Positions 1-9,292 of a stretch of 64,000 bases of DNA are shown here, piece after piece. The notes beneath the pieces were generated by a model. It saw only the letters and a program-made list of their open reading frames with translations. It was not told where the DNA came from and made no database searches. Position numbers and translations under genes: made by a program. Positions within the stretch are counted from its first letter, which is position 1. Every line of letters starts with the position of its first letter. Origin of the DNA: Enterobacteriaceae bacterium UBA7338 (GTDB lineage: Bacteria > Pseudomonadota > Gammaproteobacteria > Enterobacterales > Enterobacteriaceae); contig DKPJ01000008.1 in the NCBI GenBank assembly GCA_002480085.1, forward strand, positions 181,096-245,095, read 5' to 3'.

Positions 1-30
1 CTAACGCCTTATCAGGCCTACAGAGCGCAC
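1..30 (-). repeat. Partial REP element downstream of ushA
   Basis: Read on the minus strand, the first 30 bases contain GCCTGATAAGGCGTTAG preceded by a GTAGGCC-like head, the usual half of an enterobacterial REP (palindromic unit). It lies directly after the ushA stop codon and probably acts as a transcript end or mRNA stabiliser. The window starts inside it, so the rest cannot be judged. Confidence 0.5.
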
Positions 31-34
31 AGCA

Positions 35-1696
35 TTACTGCCAGTTCACCTCGCCCTGCGGCTCAAGGGCTGCGGCATCCAGCGGTGAATTTTGCTGGAT
101 GTACTGCTTCAGCACCTCGGCATCAATAAAGCCGGTGTTAACGTAGCCGGGCTTATCGTCCAGACGGGGATAACCGTCGCCGCCGGTAGCGTTAAAGCTG
201 AGGGTCGCCATACGGTAGGTTTTAGCGGGATCGACCGGCTCGCCGCCGATCTTCAGATCGTTAAGCTTGCCGTTCGCCATCGTAAAGCTGACGTGGCTGA
301 ACTGCGGATAGGCACCGGAGTTGGGCTTCATCTGTGCCACGGCGGTGAGATAGTCCACCACCTCTTTCCCGGTCATGTCGGCATAGACCACGACGTTGCC
401 AAACGGCTGCACCTTCAGCACGTCTTTGTAGGTGATGTCCCCTGCGGCAATGCTGTCGCGGATCCCGCCTCCGCTCATCACGGCAAAGCTGGCCCCGGTG
501 CGCGCCATCTGCGCGGCGAGGATCAGGTGCCCAAGATTGGTCTGCACAAAGCGTACCTTGCTGCGATCGCCTTCAAGAGGCGCATTGACCGAGCCAATCT
601 TCACCGCCAGCTGGGCCTTGCCCTTATTCTGGAACGGCGTCAGCAGGGAGAGCATCTGGGCGTTTTCAGGGATCTCCGGCGCATAGAGCACGCGCTCGCT
701 CTCGCCGTTGTCGTAGACGATCTTTTTCTTCAGGTTGATGGGGATGAGCTGATAGTGCACCAGCTTCATCTCGCCGTTGCGGAACTCAAAGTCGGCGCGG
801 CCAACGTATTTGCCCCACTCGTGTGCCTGAACGATCCAGATGCCGTTCTGCCGGTCCGGTGCGCAGGGGGTGCCCGGTACGTAATCAACCTGCCTTTTAT
901 TCTCCGCAGCCATACAGACCGGGTTCTGGGAGTGGCCGCCGACAATCATCGCCAGCGAACCCGCTGGCAGGCTGCGTGCCATCTCGACGTCGCCCGGCGC
1001 GTTGGAGCCGTGCTCGCCGTTATCGTAATGCCCCATATGGGTGGTGGCGATCAGGATGTCCGGCCGCTCTTTTTCATCCAGACCATTCAGCTCCTGAATC
1101 ACCAGCTTCGCCTCGTCGGCAGGCTTGCGGAACTCAATGTCGGTGAAGAACTCTGGATTGCCAATTTTAGCCGTGTCGTCGGTAGTGAGGCCGATCACGC
1201 CGATTTTCAGATCCTGGCGCTTGAAGATAGCCCACGGCTTAAAGAGGCGCTCGCCGGTGCTCTTCTGGTAGATATTGGCCGACAGGAAGGGGAACTTAGC
1301 CCACTTCTCCTGCTGGCGCAGCACCTCCATGGGGTTATCAAACTCGTGGTTGCCGACCGCCATCGCGTCATAGCCGATGAGGTTCATGCCGCGGAAGTCC
1401 GGCTCGGCGTCCAGCAGATCGGACTCCGGCACGCCGGTATTGATATCGCCGCCGGAGAGCACCAGCACGCTGCCCCCTTCGGCAGCCACCTCTTTACGGA
1501 CGCTATCCACCAGCGTCTTCTGCGCCGCCAGACCATATTCGCGGTCGTCGCTGCGCCAGAAGTGGCCGTGGTGATCGTTGGTATGCAGGATAGTAATTTT
1601 ATAGGTTTTATCTTTTTCGTACGCCTGGGCAGGCAGACTGGTGAGTCCCCACGCGGCAAGAAGCGCCAGCGCAACGCCCTGCTTTAACATATTCAT
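35..1696 (-). CDS. ushA: UshA, periplasmic UDP-sugar hydrolase / 5'-nucleotidase
   Basis: 553 aa, against 550 in E. coli, and recognisable over its whole length. An exported enzyme that hydrolyses UDP-glucose and 5'-nucleotides so that nucleosides can be taken up. The signal peptide ends at about AQA-YEKD. The metallophosphatase motifs are present in order: HTNDHHGHF, GGDINTG, GNHEFD and GGHSQ, followed by the C-terminal nucleotide-binding domain with MSGGGIRDS and NATGGDGYPR. The start at 1696 (MNMLKQG) is chosen because AGGGAGAG lies 6 nt upstream and the length then matches E. coli; the ATG at 1690 is the alternative. Divergent from fsr. Confidence 0.97.
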   Translation of the reverse strand: MNMLKQGVALALLAAWGLTSLPAQAYEKDKTYKITILHTNDHHGHFWRSDDREYGLAAQKTLVDSVRKEVAAEGGSVLVLSGGDINTGVPESDLLDAEPDFRGMNLIGYDAMAVGNHEFDNPMEVLRQQEKWAKFPFLSANIYQKSTGERLFKPWAIFKRQDLKIGVIGLTTDDTAKIGNPEFFTDIEFRKPADEAKLVIQELNGLDEKERPDILIATTHMGHYDNGEHGSNAPGDVEMARSLPAGSLAMIVGGHSQNPVCMAAENKRQVDYVPGTPCAPDRQNGIWIVQAHEWGKYVGRADFEFRNGEMKLVHYQLIPINLKKKIVYDNGESERVLYAPEIPENAQMLSLLTPFQNKGKAQLAVKIGSVNAPLEGDRSKVRFVQTNLGHLILAAQMARTGASFAVMSGGGIRDSIAAGDITYKDVLKVQPFGNVVVYADMTGKEVVDYLTAVAQMKPNSGAYPQFSHVSFTMANGKLNDLKIGGEPVDPAKTYRMATLSFNATGGDGYPRLDDKPGYVNTGFIDAEVLKQYIQQNSPLDAAALEPQGEVNWQ

Positions 1697-1872
1697 TTCT
1701 CTCTCCCTGATGTCATAACACACGCAAAAGTAGCGCGGGGACAGAGAATAAACAAATATGATTTTATGTCTGCGACTTCCCTCAAAGAGTCGGGACGCGT
1801 ATCTTAGTTTGCTAATAATCAGGAGGCTTTCACAACTCCTGCACTCCAATAAAAGACAAAAAGTGACATTTT

Positions 1873-3087
1873 ATGGCAATAAATCAATCCACCGGTGCGC
1901 TTTCCGGCGCTGCCGCATCGCCGCAGCGTACTGCGTTCGGTATTCTGGGGGCGATCAGCCTCTCGCATCTGCTCAACGATATGCTGCAGTCGCTGATCCT
2001 CGCCCTCTATCCACTGCTGCAGGCTGACTTCTCGCTGAGCTTTGTGCAGATTGGCATGATCACCCTCACCTTCCAGCTCGCCTCCTCCCTGCTGCAGCCG
2101 GTGGTGGGCTACTACACCGATAAGCACCCGATGCCGTGGTCGCTGCCCATCGGCATGTGCTTTACCCTCTGCGGCCTGGTGCTGCTGGCGCTGGCGAGCA
2201 GCTTCGGCATGGTGCTGCTGGCGGCGGGACTGGTAGGAACCGGATCCTCGGTGTTCCATCCGGAATCCTCTCGCGTGGCGCGTATGGCCTCCGGCGGCCG
2301 CCACGGTCTGGCGCAGTCCATCTTCCAGGTCGGAGGCAATTTTGGCAGCTCTCTCGGGCCTCTGCTGGCGGCGCTGATTATCGCCCCCTACGGCAAGGGT
2401 AACGTGGGCTGGTTTGTGCTGGCCGCGCTGCTGGCTATCGTGGTGCTGGCCCAGGTCAGCCGCTGGTATGCTGCCCAGCATCGGGTGAATAAGGGGCGAA
2501 AAGCCGTTATTGAGCGCAGCCCGCTGCCGCGCAATAAGGTGATCCTGGCGGTAAGCATCCTGCTGATGCTCATTTTCTCAAAATACTTCTATATGGCGAG
2601 CATCAGCAGCTATTACACTTTTTATTTGATGGAAAAATTCCACTTATCGGTGCAAAACGCCCAGTTTCATCTGTTTGCGTTCCTGCTGGCGGTTGCAGCT
2701 GGCACCGTGATTGGCGGCCCTGTCGGGGATAAGATTGGCCGTAAATATGTTATTTGGGGCTCTATCCTCGGCGTTGCCCCCTTTACGTTAGTTTTACCCT
2801 ACGCTTCCCTCTACTGGACCGGGATTTTAACAGCGATCATTGGCTTTATCCTTGCTTCGGCCTTCTCTGCCATTCTGGTCTATGCCCAGGAGCTGCTGCC
2901 GGGACGTATCGGTATGGTTTCCGGACTCTTTTTTGGCTTCGCTTTTGGTATGGGCGGGCTTGGCGCAGCCGTGCTGGGGCTGGTTGCCGACCATACTAAT
3001 ATATTCGTAGTCTATAAAATCTGTGCTTTTCTGCCGCTTTTAGGGCTGTTAACTATATTCCTGCCCGATAATCGGCATAAAGCCTGA
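1873..3087 (+). CDS. fsr: Fsr, fosmidomycin efflux MFS transporter
   Basis: 404 aa inner-membrane protein of the major facilitator superfamily with about 12 hydrophobic segments. It matches E. coli Fsr (rosA), a proton-driven exporter giving fosmidomycin resistance. The segments GSSVFHPESSRVARMASGGRHG and FQVGGNFGSSLGP around helix 5 are typical of this family. Sits between ushA (divergent) and ybaL (same strand), as in the E. coli backbone. Translation starts at ATG 1873. Confidence 0.95.
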   Translation: MAINQSTGALSGAAASPQRTAFGILGAISLSHLLNDMLQSLILALYPLLQADFSLSFVQIGMITLTFQLASSLLQPVVGYYTDKHPMPWSLPIGMCFTLCGLVLLALASSFGMVLLAAGLVGTGSSVFHPESSRVARMASGGRHGLAQSIFQVGGNFGSSLGPLLAALIIAPYGKGNVGWFVLAALLAIVVLAQVSRWYAAQHRVNKGRKAVIERSPLPRNKVILAVSILLMLIFSKYFYMASISSYYTFYLMEKFHLSVQNAQFHLFAFLLAVAAGTVIGGPVGDKIGRKYVIWGSILGVAPFTLVLPYASLYWTGILTAIIGFILASAFSAILVYAQELLPGRIGMVSGLFFGFAFGMGGLGAAVLGLVADHTNIFVVYKICAFLPLLGLLTIFLPDNRHKA

Positions 3088-3093
3088 TTCCAG

Positions 3094-3120
3094 GGCGGCC
3101 AAAGGCAAACTTTGGCTGCC
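3094..3120 (+). terminator. Hairpin after fsr
   Basis: GCCAAAG pairs with CTTTGGC across a 5-nt loop, extended by GGC/GCC. There is no T-run behind it, so it is a weak terminator at best or a 3'-end stabiliser. Confidence 0.35.
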
Positions 3121-3318
3121 TGCGTTGCCCATGCCATAACACTTCTAAGACGTTCACTGCGCTAATCCCCTTTCAACCGCTTTTTTTGTTCCAGAGCGTG
3201 CTTTTCTTCAATATTCAACAATTATTCATCAACATAATCATTAAAATTGTCATAGACTGTAACTCGGGCTTCTGGTTTTTTAGCCAGAAATGGATCCACT
3301 ACCGCGAAAGGAGACGGA

Positions 3319-4995
3319 ATGCATCACGCCACACCGCTTATCACCACCATTGTTGGCGGCCTTGTGCTCGCCTTTATCCTCGGCATGATTGCCAACAAGC
3401 TGCGCATCTCTCCGCTGGTGGGTTACCTGTTAGCGGGCGTGCTCTCCGGTCCTTTTACACCCGGCTTCGTGGCCGATACCAAGCTGGCTCCCGAGCTGGC
3501 AGAGCTGGGGGTGATCCTGCTGATGTTTGGCGTAGGTCTCCACTTTTCGCTGAAGGATTTGATGGCGGTAAAGTCCATCGCCATTCCCGGCGCGATCGCA
3601 CAGATTGCTGTGGCGACGCTGCTGGGCATGGCGCTCTCCGCCGTGATGGACTGGTCGCTAATGACCGGTATCGTCTTTGGACTCTGTCTCTCCACTGCCA
3701 GTACCGTGGTGCTGCTGCGCGCCCTTGAGGAGCGACAGCTTATTGACAGCCAGCGCGGGCAGATCGCTATTGGCTGGCTGATTGTAGAAGATCTGGTGAT
3801 GGTGTTAACGCTGGTCCTGCTGCCTGCTGTCGCTGGCATGATCGAGAAGGGCAACGTTGGGCTGGCGACGCTATCGGTGGATATGGGGATCACTATCGGC
3901 AAGGTGGTGGCCTTTATCGCCATCATGATGCTGGTGGGCCGCCGTCTCGTTCCGTGGATCATGGCCCGCAGCGCGGCTACCGGTTCGCGGGAGCTGTTTA
4001 CCCTCTCAGTGCTGGCCCTGGCGCTGGGCATCGCCTTCGGCGCAGTCGAGCTGTTTGACGTCTCCTTTGCCCTCGGCGCGTTCTTTGCCGGTATGGTGCT
4101 GAACGAGTCCGAGTTGAGCCACCGCGCGGCGCACGACACCCTGCCCCTGCGCGACGCCTTTGCGGTACTCTTCTTTGTCTCCGTTGGGATGCTGTTCGAT
4201 CCGAAAATTTTGCTCGATGAGCCGCTGGCCGTTGCCGGTACGCTGGCGATCATCATCTTTGGTAAATCCATTGCCGCCTTCTTCCTGGTACGCATGTTCG
4301 GCCACTCGCCGCGCACCGCGTTAACCATCGCCGCCAGCCTGGCGCAGATCGGTGAGTTCGCCTTTATTCTGGCGGGCCTCGGCATGGCGCTGGATCTGCT
4401 GCCGCAGACCGGGCAGAACCTGGTTCTGGCGGGGGCGATCCTGTCGATTATGCTCAACCCGATCCTTTTCGCCCTGCTGGAGAAGTACCTCGATAAGACC
4501 GAAACCCTGGAAGAGCAGACCCTGGAAGAGGTTACCGAAGATGAGAAGCAGATCCCGGTGGATATCTGCAACCATGCTCTGCTGGTGGGTTTTGGCCGCG
4601 TAGGCAGCCTGCTGGGTGAGAAGCTGATGGCCCAGGGCATCCCGCTGGTGGTGATCGAAACCTCGCGTACCCGGGTGGACGAACTCCGCGAGCGCGGTAT
4701 CCGCGCGGTGCTGGGCAACGCGGCTAATGAAGAGATCATGAACCTTGCGCATCTTGACTGCGCGCGCTGGCTACTGCTGACCATCCCTAACGGCTACGAG
4801 GCCGGAGAGGTGGTGGCTACCGCCCGCCAGAAGTGCCCGAACATTGAGATCATTGCCCGGGCGCACTATGACGACGAGGTGGATTACATCACCGAACGCG
4901 GCGCAAACCAGGTGGTGATGGGCGAACGTGAGATTGCCAACACCATGCTGACGCTGATAGAGAAGCGCCCGGTGGAAGAGGCTGTCACCGGATAA
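3319..4995 (+). CDS. ybaL: YbaL, CPA2-family cation/proton antiporter with RCK domain
   Basis: 558 aa. The N-terminal part (about residues 1-390) is a polytopic CPA2/KefB-type exchanger (GVGLHFSLKDLMAV, SVGMLFDPKILL). The C-terminal part (about 410-540) is a TrkA-N/RCK nucleotide-binding domain with VGFGRVGSLLGEKL. Related Kef proteins are potassium efflux systems; the physiological role of YbaL itself is not firmly established. A strong ribosome site (AAAGGAGACGGA) precedes ATG 3319. Followed by a clear intrinsic terminator. Confidence 0.95.
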   Translation: MHHATPLITTIVGGLVLAFILGMIANKLRISPLVGYLLAGVLSGPFTPGFVADTKLAPELAELGVILLMFGVGLHFSLKDLMAVKSIAIPGAIAQIAVATLLGMALSAVMDWSLMTGIVFGLCLSTASTVVLLRALEERQLIDSQRGQIAIGWLIVEDLVMVLTLVLLPAVAGMIEKGNVGLATLSVDMGITIGKVVAFIAIMMLVGRRLVPWIMARSAATGSRELFTLSVLALALGIAFGAVELFDVSFALGAFFAGMVLNESELSHRAAHDTLPLRDAFAVLFFVSVGMLFDPKILLDEPLAVAGTLAIIIFGKSIAAFFLVRMFGHSPRTALTIAASLAQIGEFAFILAGLGMALDLLPQTGQNLVLAGAILSIMLNPILFALLEKYLDKTETLEEQTLEEVTEDEKQIPVDICNHALLVGFGRVGSLLGEKLMAQGIPLVVIETSRTRVDELRERGIRAVLGNAANEEIMNLAHLDCARWLLLTIPNGYEAGEVVATARQKCPNIEIIARAHYDDEVDYITERGANQVVMGEREIANTMLTLIEKRPVEEAVTG

Positions 4996-5001
4996 ACACT
5001 C

Positions 5002-5035
5002 GCCCCGGCAGATCCTCCTCTGCTGGGGCTTTTTC
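5002..5035 (+). terminator. Intrinsic terminator of ybaL
   Basis: GCCCCGGCAGA pairs with TCTGCTGGGGC (one G-T wobble), followed by a run of five T. Confidence 0.9.
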
Positions 5036-5141
5036 TTACAGGCGTGCTTCTTCCCCTCACTCCCCCCTCTCTGCTTACGTAAGCGCATCTATCCTGCTGC
5101 TGGCATTTTGTTAACAATCAAGATATAAAGACGCCTTATGC

Positions 5142-5165
5142 AGACATTTAGACATCTATACGTTT
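5142..5165 (+). promoter_or_regulatory. Three tandem Met boxes (MetJ operator) before mmuP
   Basis: Three contiguous 8-mers, AGACATTT, AGACATCT and ATACGTTT, match the MetJ consensus AGACGTCT at 5/8 to 7/8 positions in exact 8-bp register, ending 10 nt before the mmuP start. MetJ with S-adenosylmethionine binds such tandem boxes and represses, so mmuPM should be induced when methionine is scarce. Confidence 0.85.
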
Positions 5166-5175
5166 AGAAGGTGAT

Positions 5176-6576
5176 ATGCACACGCAGCAAGAGAATGGGC
5201 AGCTTAAGCGCACCATGAAAACCCGCCATTTGATTATGCTGTCATTGGGCGGCGTAATTGGCACAGGGTTGTTTTTTAATACGGGATACATCATCTCTAC
5301 GACAGGCGCAGCGGGAACGCTGCTGGCTTATCTGATTGGGGCGCTGGTTGTCTGGCTGGTCATGCAGTGCCTTGGTGAGCTTTCCGTGGCGATGCCGGTT
5401 ACAGGTGCTTTTCATGTCTATGCGGCGCGCTATATTGGCCCGGCAACGGGATACACCGTGGCATGGCTCTACTGGCTCACCTGGACAGTCGCATTGGGAT
5501 CCAGCTTTACCGCCGCCGGGTTCTGTATGCAGTACTGGTTCCCGCATATTCCCGTCTGGATATGGAGCGCCCTGTTTTGTGTCGTGATTTTTTCTCTTAA
5601 CGCGATTTCAACGCGCTTTTTTGCCGAGGGCGAGTTTTGGTTCTCCCTGGTTAAAGTCGCGACCATCATCGTTTTCATCATCTTAGGCTGCGGGGCGATT
5701 TTTGGTTTTATCGCGATGAAAGACGGTTCACCTTCGCCGGGGCTATCCAACCTCACCAGTGAAGGCTGGTTCCCACACGGCGGCTTACCCATTTTGATGA
5801 CGATGGTAGCCGTCAATTTTGCATTTTCTGGCACTGAGCTTATCGGTATCGCGGCAGGCGAAACGGAAAATCCACACCACGCTATCCCGGTGGCGATCCG
5901 TACCACCATCGCCCGGCTGATTATATTCTTTATCGGCACCGTTTTTGTCCTGGCGGCGCTGATACCGATGCAGGTAGCGGGCGTCGAGAAGAGCCCGTTT
6001 GTGCTGGTCTTTGAGAAAATAGGCATTCCCTATGCGGCGGATATTTTTAACTTCGTCATTCTTACCGCAATTCTCTCGGCGGCAAATTCCGGACTCTATG
6101 CCTCGGGGCGCATGCTGTGGTCGCTATCCAATGAAAAAACGCTGCCGAGCTGTTTTTCCCGCGTCAATAAGAACGGCGTGCCGCTGGTCGCGCTTTCTGT
6201 CTCAATGCTTGGCGGTCTGCTGGCGCTTTTATCGAGCGTGGTCGCGCCCGATACCGTGTTCGTTGCCCTTAGCGCCATCTCTGGTTTCGCCGTTGTGGCC
6301 GTATGGCTCAGTATCTGCGCGGCACACTTTATTTTTCGTCGCCGTCATCTCCAGTTGGGCAAGCCGTTGACCGATCTGAAATACAGAGCGCCCTGGTATC
6401 CGCTGGTTCCCGTCCTGGGATTCGTGCTGTGTCTGCTGGCCTGCGTTGGCCTTGCATTCGATCCGGACCAGCGCATTGCGCTTTACTGCGGAGTGCCTTT
6501 TGTTGCCCTTTGCTACGCGACCTATTTTTTCACTCACAGAACAAAATCGAAGGAGGCTGACTATGCCGCAGATTAA
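5176..6576 (+). CDS. mmuP: MmuP, S-methylmethionine permease
   Basis: 466 aa APC-superfamily amino-acid permease with about 12 transmembrane helices, nearly colinear with E. coli MmuP (MKTRHLIMLSLGGVIGTGLFF at the N-terminus, FAFSGTELIGIAAGETENP in the middle). It imports S-methylmethionine, the methyl donor used by MmuM. First gene of a two-gene operon; its last 14 nt overlap mmuM. Tandem Met boxes lie directly upstream. In E. coli the pair sits elsewhere (near argF in K-12); here it lies between ybaL and gsk. Confidence 0.96.
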   Translation: MHTQQENGQLKRTMKTRHLIMLSLGGVIGTGLFFNTGYIISTTGAAGTLLAYLIGALVVWLVMQCLGELSVAMPVTGAFHVYAARYIGPATGYTVAWLYWLTWTVALGSSFTAAGFCMQYWFPHIPVWIWSALFCVVIFSLNAISTRFFAEGEFWFSLVKVATIIVFIILGCGAIFGFIAMKDGSPSPGLSNLTSEGWFPHGGLPILMTMVAVNFAFSGTELIGIAAGETENPHHAIPVAIRTTIARLIIFFIGTVFVLAALIPMQVAGVEKSPFVLVFEKIGIPYAADIFNFVILTAILSAANSGLYASGRMLWSLSNEKTLPSCFSRVNKNGVPLVALSVSMLGGLLALLSSVVAPDTVFVALSAISGFAVVAVWLSICAAHFIFRRRHLQLGKPLTDLKYRAPWYPLVPVLGFVLCLLACVGLAFDPDQRIALYCGVPFVALCYATYFFTHRTKSKEADYAAD

Positions 6577-7519
6577 TCCCCTTACCGCGCTGCTTGAAAG
6601 CCACGCCTTTGTTGTTCTTGATGGCGCTCTGGCCACCGAGCTGGAAGCGCACGGATGCAACCTTGCCGATAATCTCTGGTCCGCCAAAGTATTAATGGAA
6701 AATCCACAGCTCATCCGGGATGTGCATCTGGACTACTTCCGCGCGGGCGCACAGGTCGCGATTACCGCCAGTTATCAGGCCACGCCTGCTGGCTTTGCGG
6801 CTCGCGGGCTGACCGAGTCGCAATCGAGATCGCTTATTGCGCACAGCGTGACGCTGGCGCAGGAGGCGCGTGAAATTTACCAGGCAGAAAATGCCAGCGC
6901 GGGTCCGCTACTTGTGGCTGGCTCTGTCGGTCCCTACGGTGCGTATCTGGCCGATGGCTCTGAGTATCGCGGTGACTACGTGCGTAGCGCTGAAGAATTT
7001 CAGGCGTTTCATCGCCCGCGGATAGAAGCGTTGCTTAATGCAGGCGCAGATCTGCTGGCCTGTGAAACCTTACCCTCGTTTGCAGAGATAGTGGCATTAG
7101 CAGACCTGCTGTTGGAATATCCGCAGGCGCAGGCGTGGTTCTCATTTACCTTACGTGACGACAGGCATCTGAGTGATGGCACCCCTCTCGTCGAGGTAGT
7201 GGAGACGCTGGCCAACTATCCGCAAATCGTTGCGCTGGGAATTAACTGTATTGCGCTGGAGAAAACGACCTCAGCGCTAAAGCATCTGCACAGCCTGACT
7301 GCGCTGCCCTTGGTTGTCTACCCTAACTCCGGTGAAACCTACGACGCGACAACGAAGGAGTGGCATACGCACGGTGATTCATGCGCATCTTTAGTGGGAT
7401 ATTTACCGCAGTGGTTAGAGGCCGGTGCGCGGCTTATCGGCGGATGCTGCCGCACTAGCCCAAAGGATATCGCAGCGCTGAGTGAAAAACGCCCAATGGA
7501 AAAGGTGGTCACGAAATAA
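6563..7519 (+). CDS. mmuM: MmuM, homocysteine S-methyltransferase
   Basis: 318 aa. Transfers a methyl group from S-methylmethionine to homocysteine, giving two methionines. It has the zinc-dependent S-methyltransferase fold with the cysteine ligands visible as ALGINCIA and RLIGGCCRT near the C-terminus, and the N-terminal LDGALATELEAHG. The start at 6563 follows AGGAGG and makes the N-terminus colinear with E. coli MmuM; an upstream in-frame extension inside mmuP is rejected. The 14-nt overlap implies translational coupling to mmuP. Confidence 0.96.
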   Translation: MPQINPLTALLESHAFVVLDGALATELEAHGCNLADNLWSAKVLMENPQLIRDVHLDYFRAGAQVAITASYQATPAGFAARGLTESQSRSLIAHSVTLAQEAREIYQAENASAGPLLVAGSVGPYGAYLADGSEYRGDYVRSAEEFQAFHRPRIEALLNAGADLLACETLPSFAEIVALADLLLEYPQAQAWFSFTLRDDRHLSDGTPLVEVVETLANYPQIVALGINCIALEKTTSALKHLHSLTALPLVVYPNSGETYDATTKEWHTHGDSCASLVGYLPQWLEAGARLIGGCCRTSPKDIAALSEKRPMEKVVTK

Positions 7520-7524
7520 GCTGC

Positions 7525-7558
7525 CGCCCCGGCAGGCACTGCGCCGCTGGGGCGTTTT
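7525..7558 (+). terminator. Terminator of mmuPM
   Basis: CGCCCC pairs with GGGGCG (GGC/GCC inner stem) followed by TTTTA. It also separates mmuM from the convergent katN. Confidence 0.75.
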
Positions 7559-7573
7559 ATTGCGAGAATAGCG

Positions 7574-8431
7574 TTACACCGATCCGCTCACCGGTGGAAC
7601 CGTACCATCGATCTGCTCTTTCTGCGCACCGGATCCGGGACGGGCAGCACCCAGAACAGGCTCTTCACCTAAAATGTCCGGCTGCTCTTTCGCCGTGAAC
7701 TGACCGCGGCCATCATAAGATGGGCCTTCGCTCCAGCGACCTTTCGGCAGCGGCTTGTCGAGAGAGGTATTCAGGCAGTAGTAAGCGTGTTCATGTGCCT
7801 CATTTTCCTGAGGGAAGCTGTTTGGAATAGGCAGCGAGGCACTGAGTCCCCCCATATCTTCAATGACTGCCATCCATTGCTGCTGGTGCATGGTGTCACG
7901 GGCAATAAGGAACGAAAGAAAATCTTTCATCCCCTTATCTTCAGTAAGATTGTAGAGCCGGGTAGCCAGCACGCGCCCGGTTGCCTCTGCGGCAACGTTC
8001 GATATCATGTCGGCAGCGGCGTTACCGGATGCATAGACGTGGCTCATATCAAAGGGCACGCCGTTAGCATTGACCGGCAGCGCGGCCAGCCCGGAAGAGA
8101 GAATATGACGTGGGTTCATGCCACCCAGAATAGCGTTAACCACCGGATCTTTCGCTGACGCCTCCTGATAGGAGAGCGGTGCGCCTTCAAGGTTCAGGGC
8201 AACGGCATACCCCAGCATTTCAATATGACCAAGCTCTTCCGTGGCGGTAGAAATGAGCAGATCCCTGATTCGCGGATCGCCCCGGGCGCCCATCGCCTGG
8301 AAAAAGTATTGCATTGCTACGCGGATTTCGCCCTCTACGCCACCAATCGCCTGTTGCAGCAGCATGGCAAATTCCGGATCGGGCTTTTCAACGCGTACAG
8401 GGAACTGCATTTTGGATGAGTGATGAAACAT
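7574..8431 (-). CDS. katN: KatN-type manganese catalase
   Basis: 285 aa non-haem dimanganese catalase that dismutates hydrogen peroxide. The ferritin-like four-helix bundle shows the metal-ligand pattern: a Glu in GGVEGEIRVAMQYF, EELGHIEM, then VAAEATGRVLATRLYN and the later helix with ARDTMHQQQW. The C-terminal tail is Gly/Pro rich as in KatN proteins. The start at 8431 (MFHHSSKMQFP) is preceded by AGGAG; a longer reading to 8515 lacks a ribosome site. In Salmonella katN is RpoS controlled; I could not assign a promoter here. Confidence 0.9.
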   Translation of the reverse strand: MFHHSSKMQFPVRVEKPDPEFAMLLQQAIGGVEGEIRVAMQYFFQAMGARGDPRIRDLLISTATEELGHIEMLGYAVALNLEGAPLSYQEASAKDPVVNAILGGMNPRHILSSGLAALPVNANGVPFDMSHVYASGNAAADMISNVAAEATGRVLATRLYNLTEDKGMKDFLSFLIARDTMHQQQWMAVIEDMGGLSASLPIPNSFPQENEAHEHAYYCLNTSLDKPLPKGRWSEGPSYDGRGQFTAKEQPDILGEEPVLGAARPGSGAQKEQIDGTVPPVSGSV

Positions 8432-8777
8432 GGCTTTCTCCTCTGGATGTAGACATCTTCTGGAGTAAGAAGCCTGGTTGAAGATGCCAGATAAAGAAAG
8501 CGAAACGAGAAGCATTTACCTTTAACTGCCTGGGTCGTGAGCTGCGTTTAGATGCGCATTTCGGGACATTATGACCAAAGCAAGTTTAGGGTTAGTTCTC
8601 TGTTATGCTTAAGCCATTAGCTTACAGCCAGAAGCGGACATTGATGTATTGGGTAACCTCAATGATGCTTTGTAAATCAATAACGTGAAATGCTGAAAAG
8701 GTTATTTACTCATTCCACATTTGCATAATCTCTTATCTCTTCCAGGCTTAATACATAATCTTAGCTAAGGAAAAATC
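8432..8777. other. Intergenic region katN / copper-storage gene
   Basis: 346 bp between divergent genes that must carry both promoters. I saw no confident -35/-10 pair, operator palindrome or small ORF. AAGGAAAAATC just before 8778 is the ribosome site of the downstream gene. Confidence 0.5.
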
Positions 8778-9104
8778 ATGTTAGACGAATTCAAAAAATG
8801 CATCGAATCCTGCTATCTGTGTGCTGTTGCCTGTGATCATTGTGCGGCTTCATGTCTCGAAGAAGAGAACCTGGAGATGATGCGCGAGTGCATCAAACTG
8901 GATATGCAGTGTGCAAATATCTGTCGTCTTACCGCGCAGTTTATGACTCTCAATAGCGAGTCAGCCAGGGAGCTTTGCCGGGTATGCGCTGATGTTTGTC
9001 AGAAGTGTGGCGATGAGTGTGCAAAGCATGAACATGAGCATTGTCAGAATTGCTCCAGAGCTTGTCATCATTGTGCTGAACAATGCAGAAAGATGGCCGC
9101 TTGA
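8778..9104 (+). CDS. Csp3-like cysteine-rich four-helix copper-storage protein
   Basis: 108 aa with 19 cysteines spread along all helices in CxxxC and CxxC patterns (positions 8, 12, 15, 19, 22, 26, 38, 45, 49, 67, 70, 74, 77, 81, 89, 92, 96, 99, 103). This is the pattern of the DUF326/Csp family, which stores many Cu(I) ions inside a four-helix bundle. There is no signal peptide, so it fits the cytosolic Csp3 type. Monocistronic, with its own terminator. No CueR-type operator could be recognised upstream. Confidence 0.85.
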   Translation: MLDEFKKCIESCYLCAVACDHCAASCLEEENLEMMRECIKLDMQCANICRLTAQFMTLNSESARELCRVCADVCQKCGDECAKHEHEHCQNCSRACHHCAEQCRKMAA

Positions 9105-9120
9105 GAAGAGTAGAGATTTT

Positions 9121-9143
9121 AAACCCGCTTCGGCGGTTTTTTT
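9121..9143 (+). terminator. Terminator of the copper-storage gene
   Basis: CCGC-TTCG-GCGG hairpin with flanking A/T pairing and a run of seven T. Confidence 0.85.
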
Positions 9144-9292
9144 GTTCACAATTTTTTTACAACCTATTTGAACGCCCTGTGCCTGCTTCTCGCTCATAGC
9201 TGACGCATAAGGCCCGATATGCCTGTCGCTCTGTACAATCAAGAACACACCTAACATGCCGGTGCGTTAATAACCAGAGAGCAGGCCAACAG

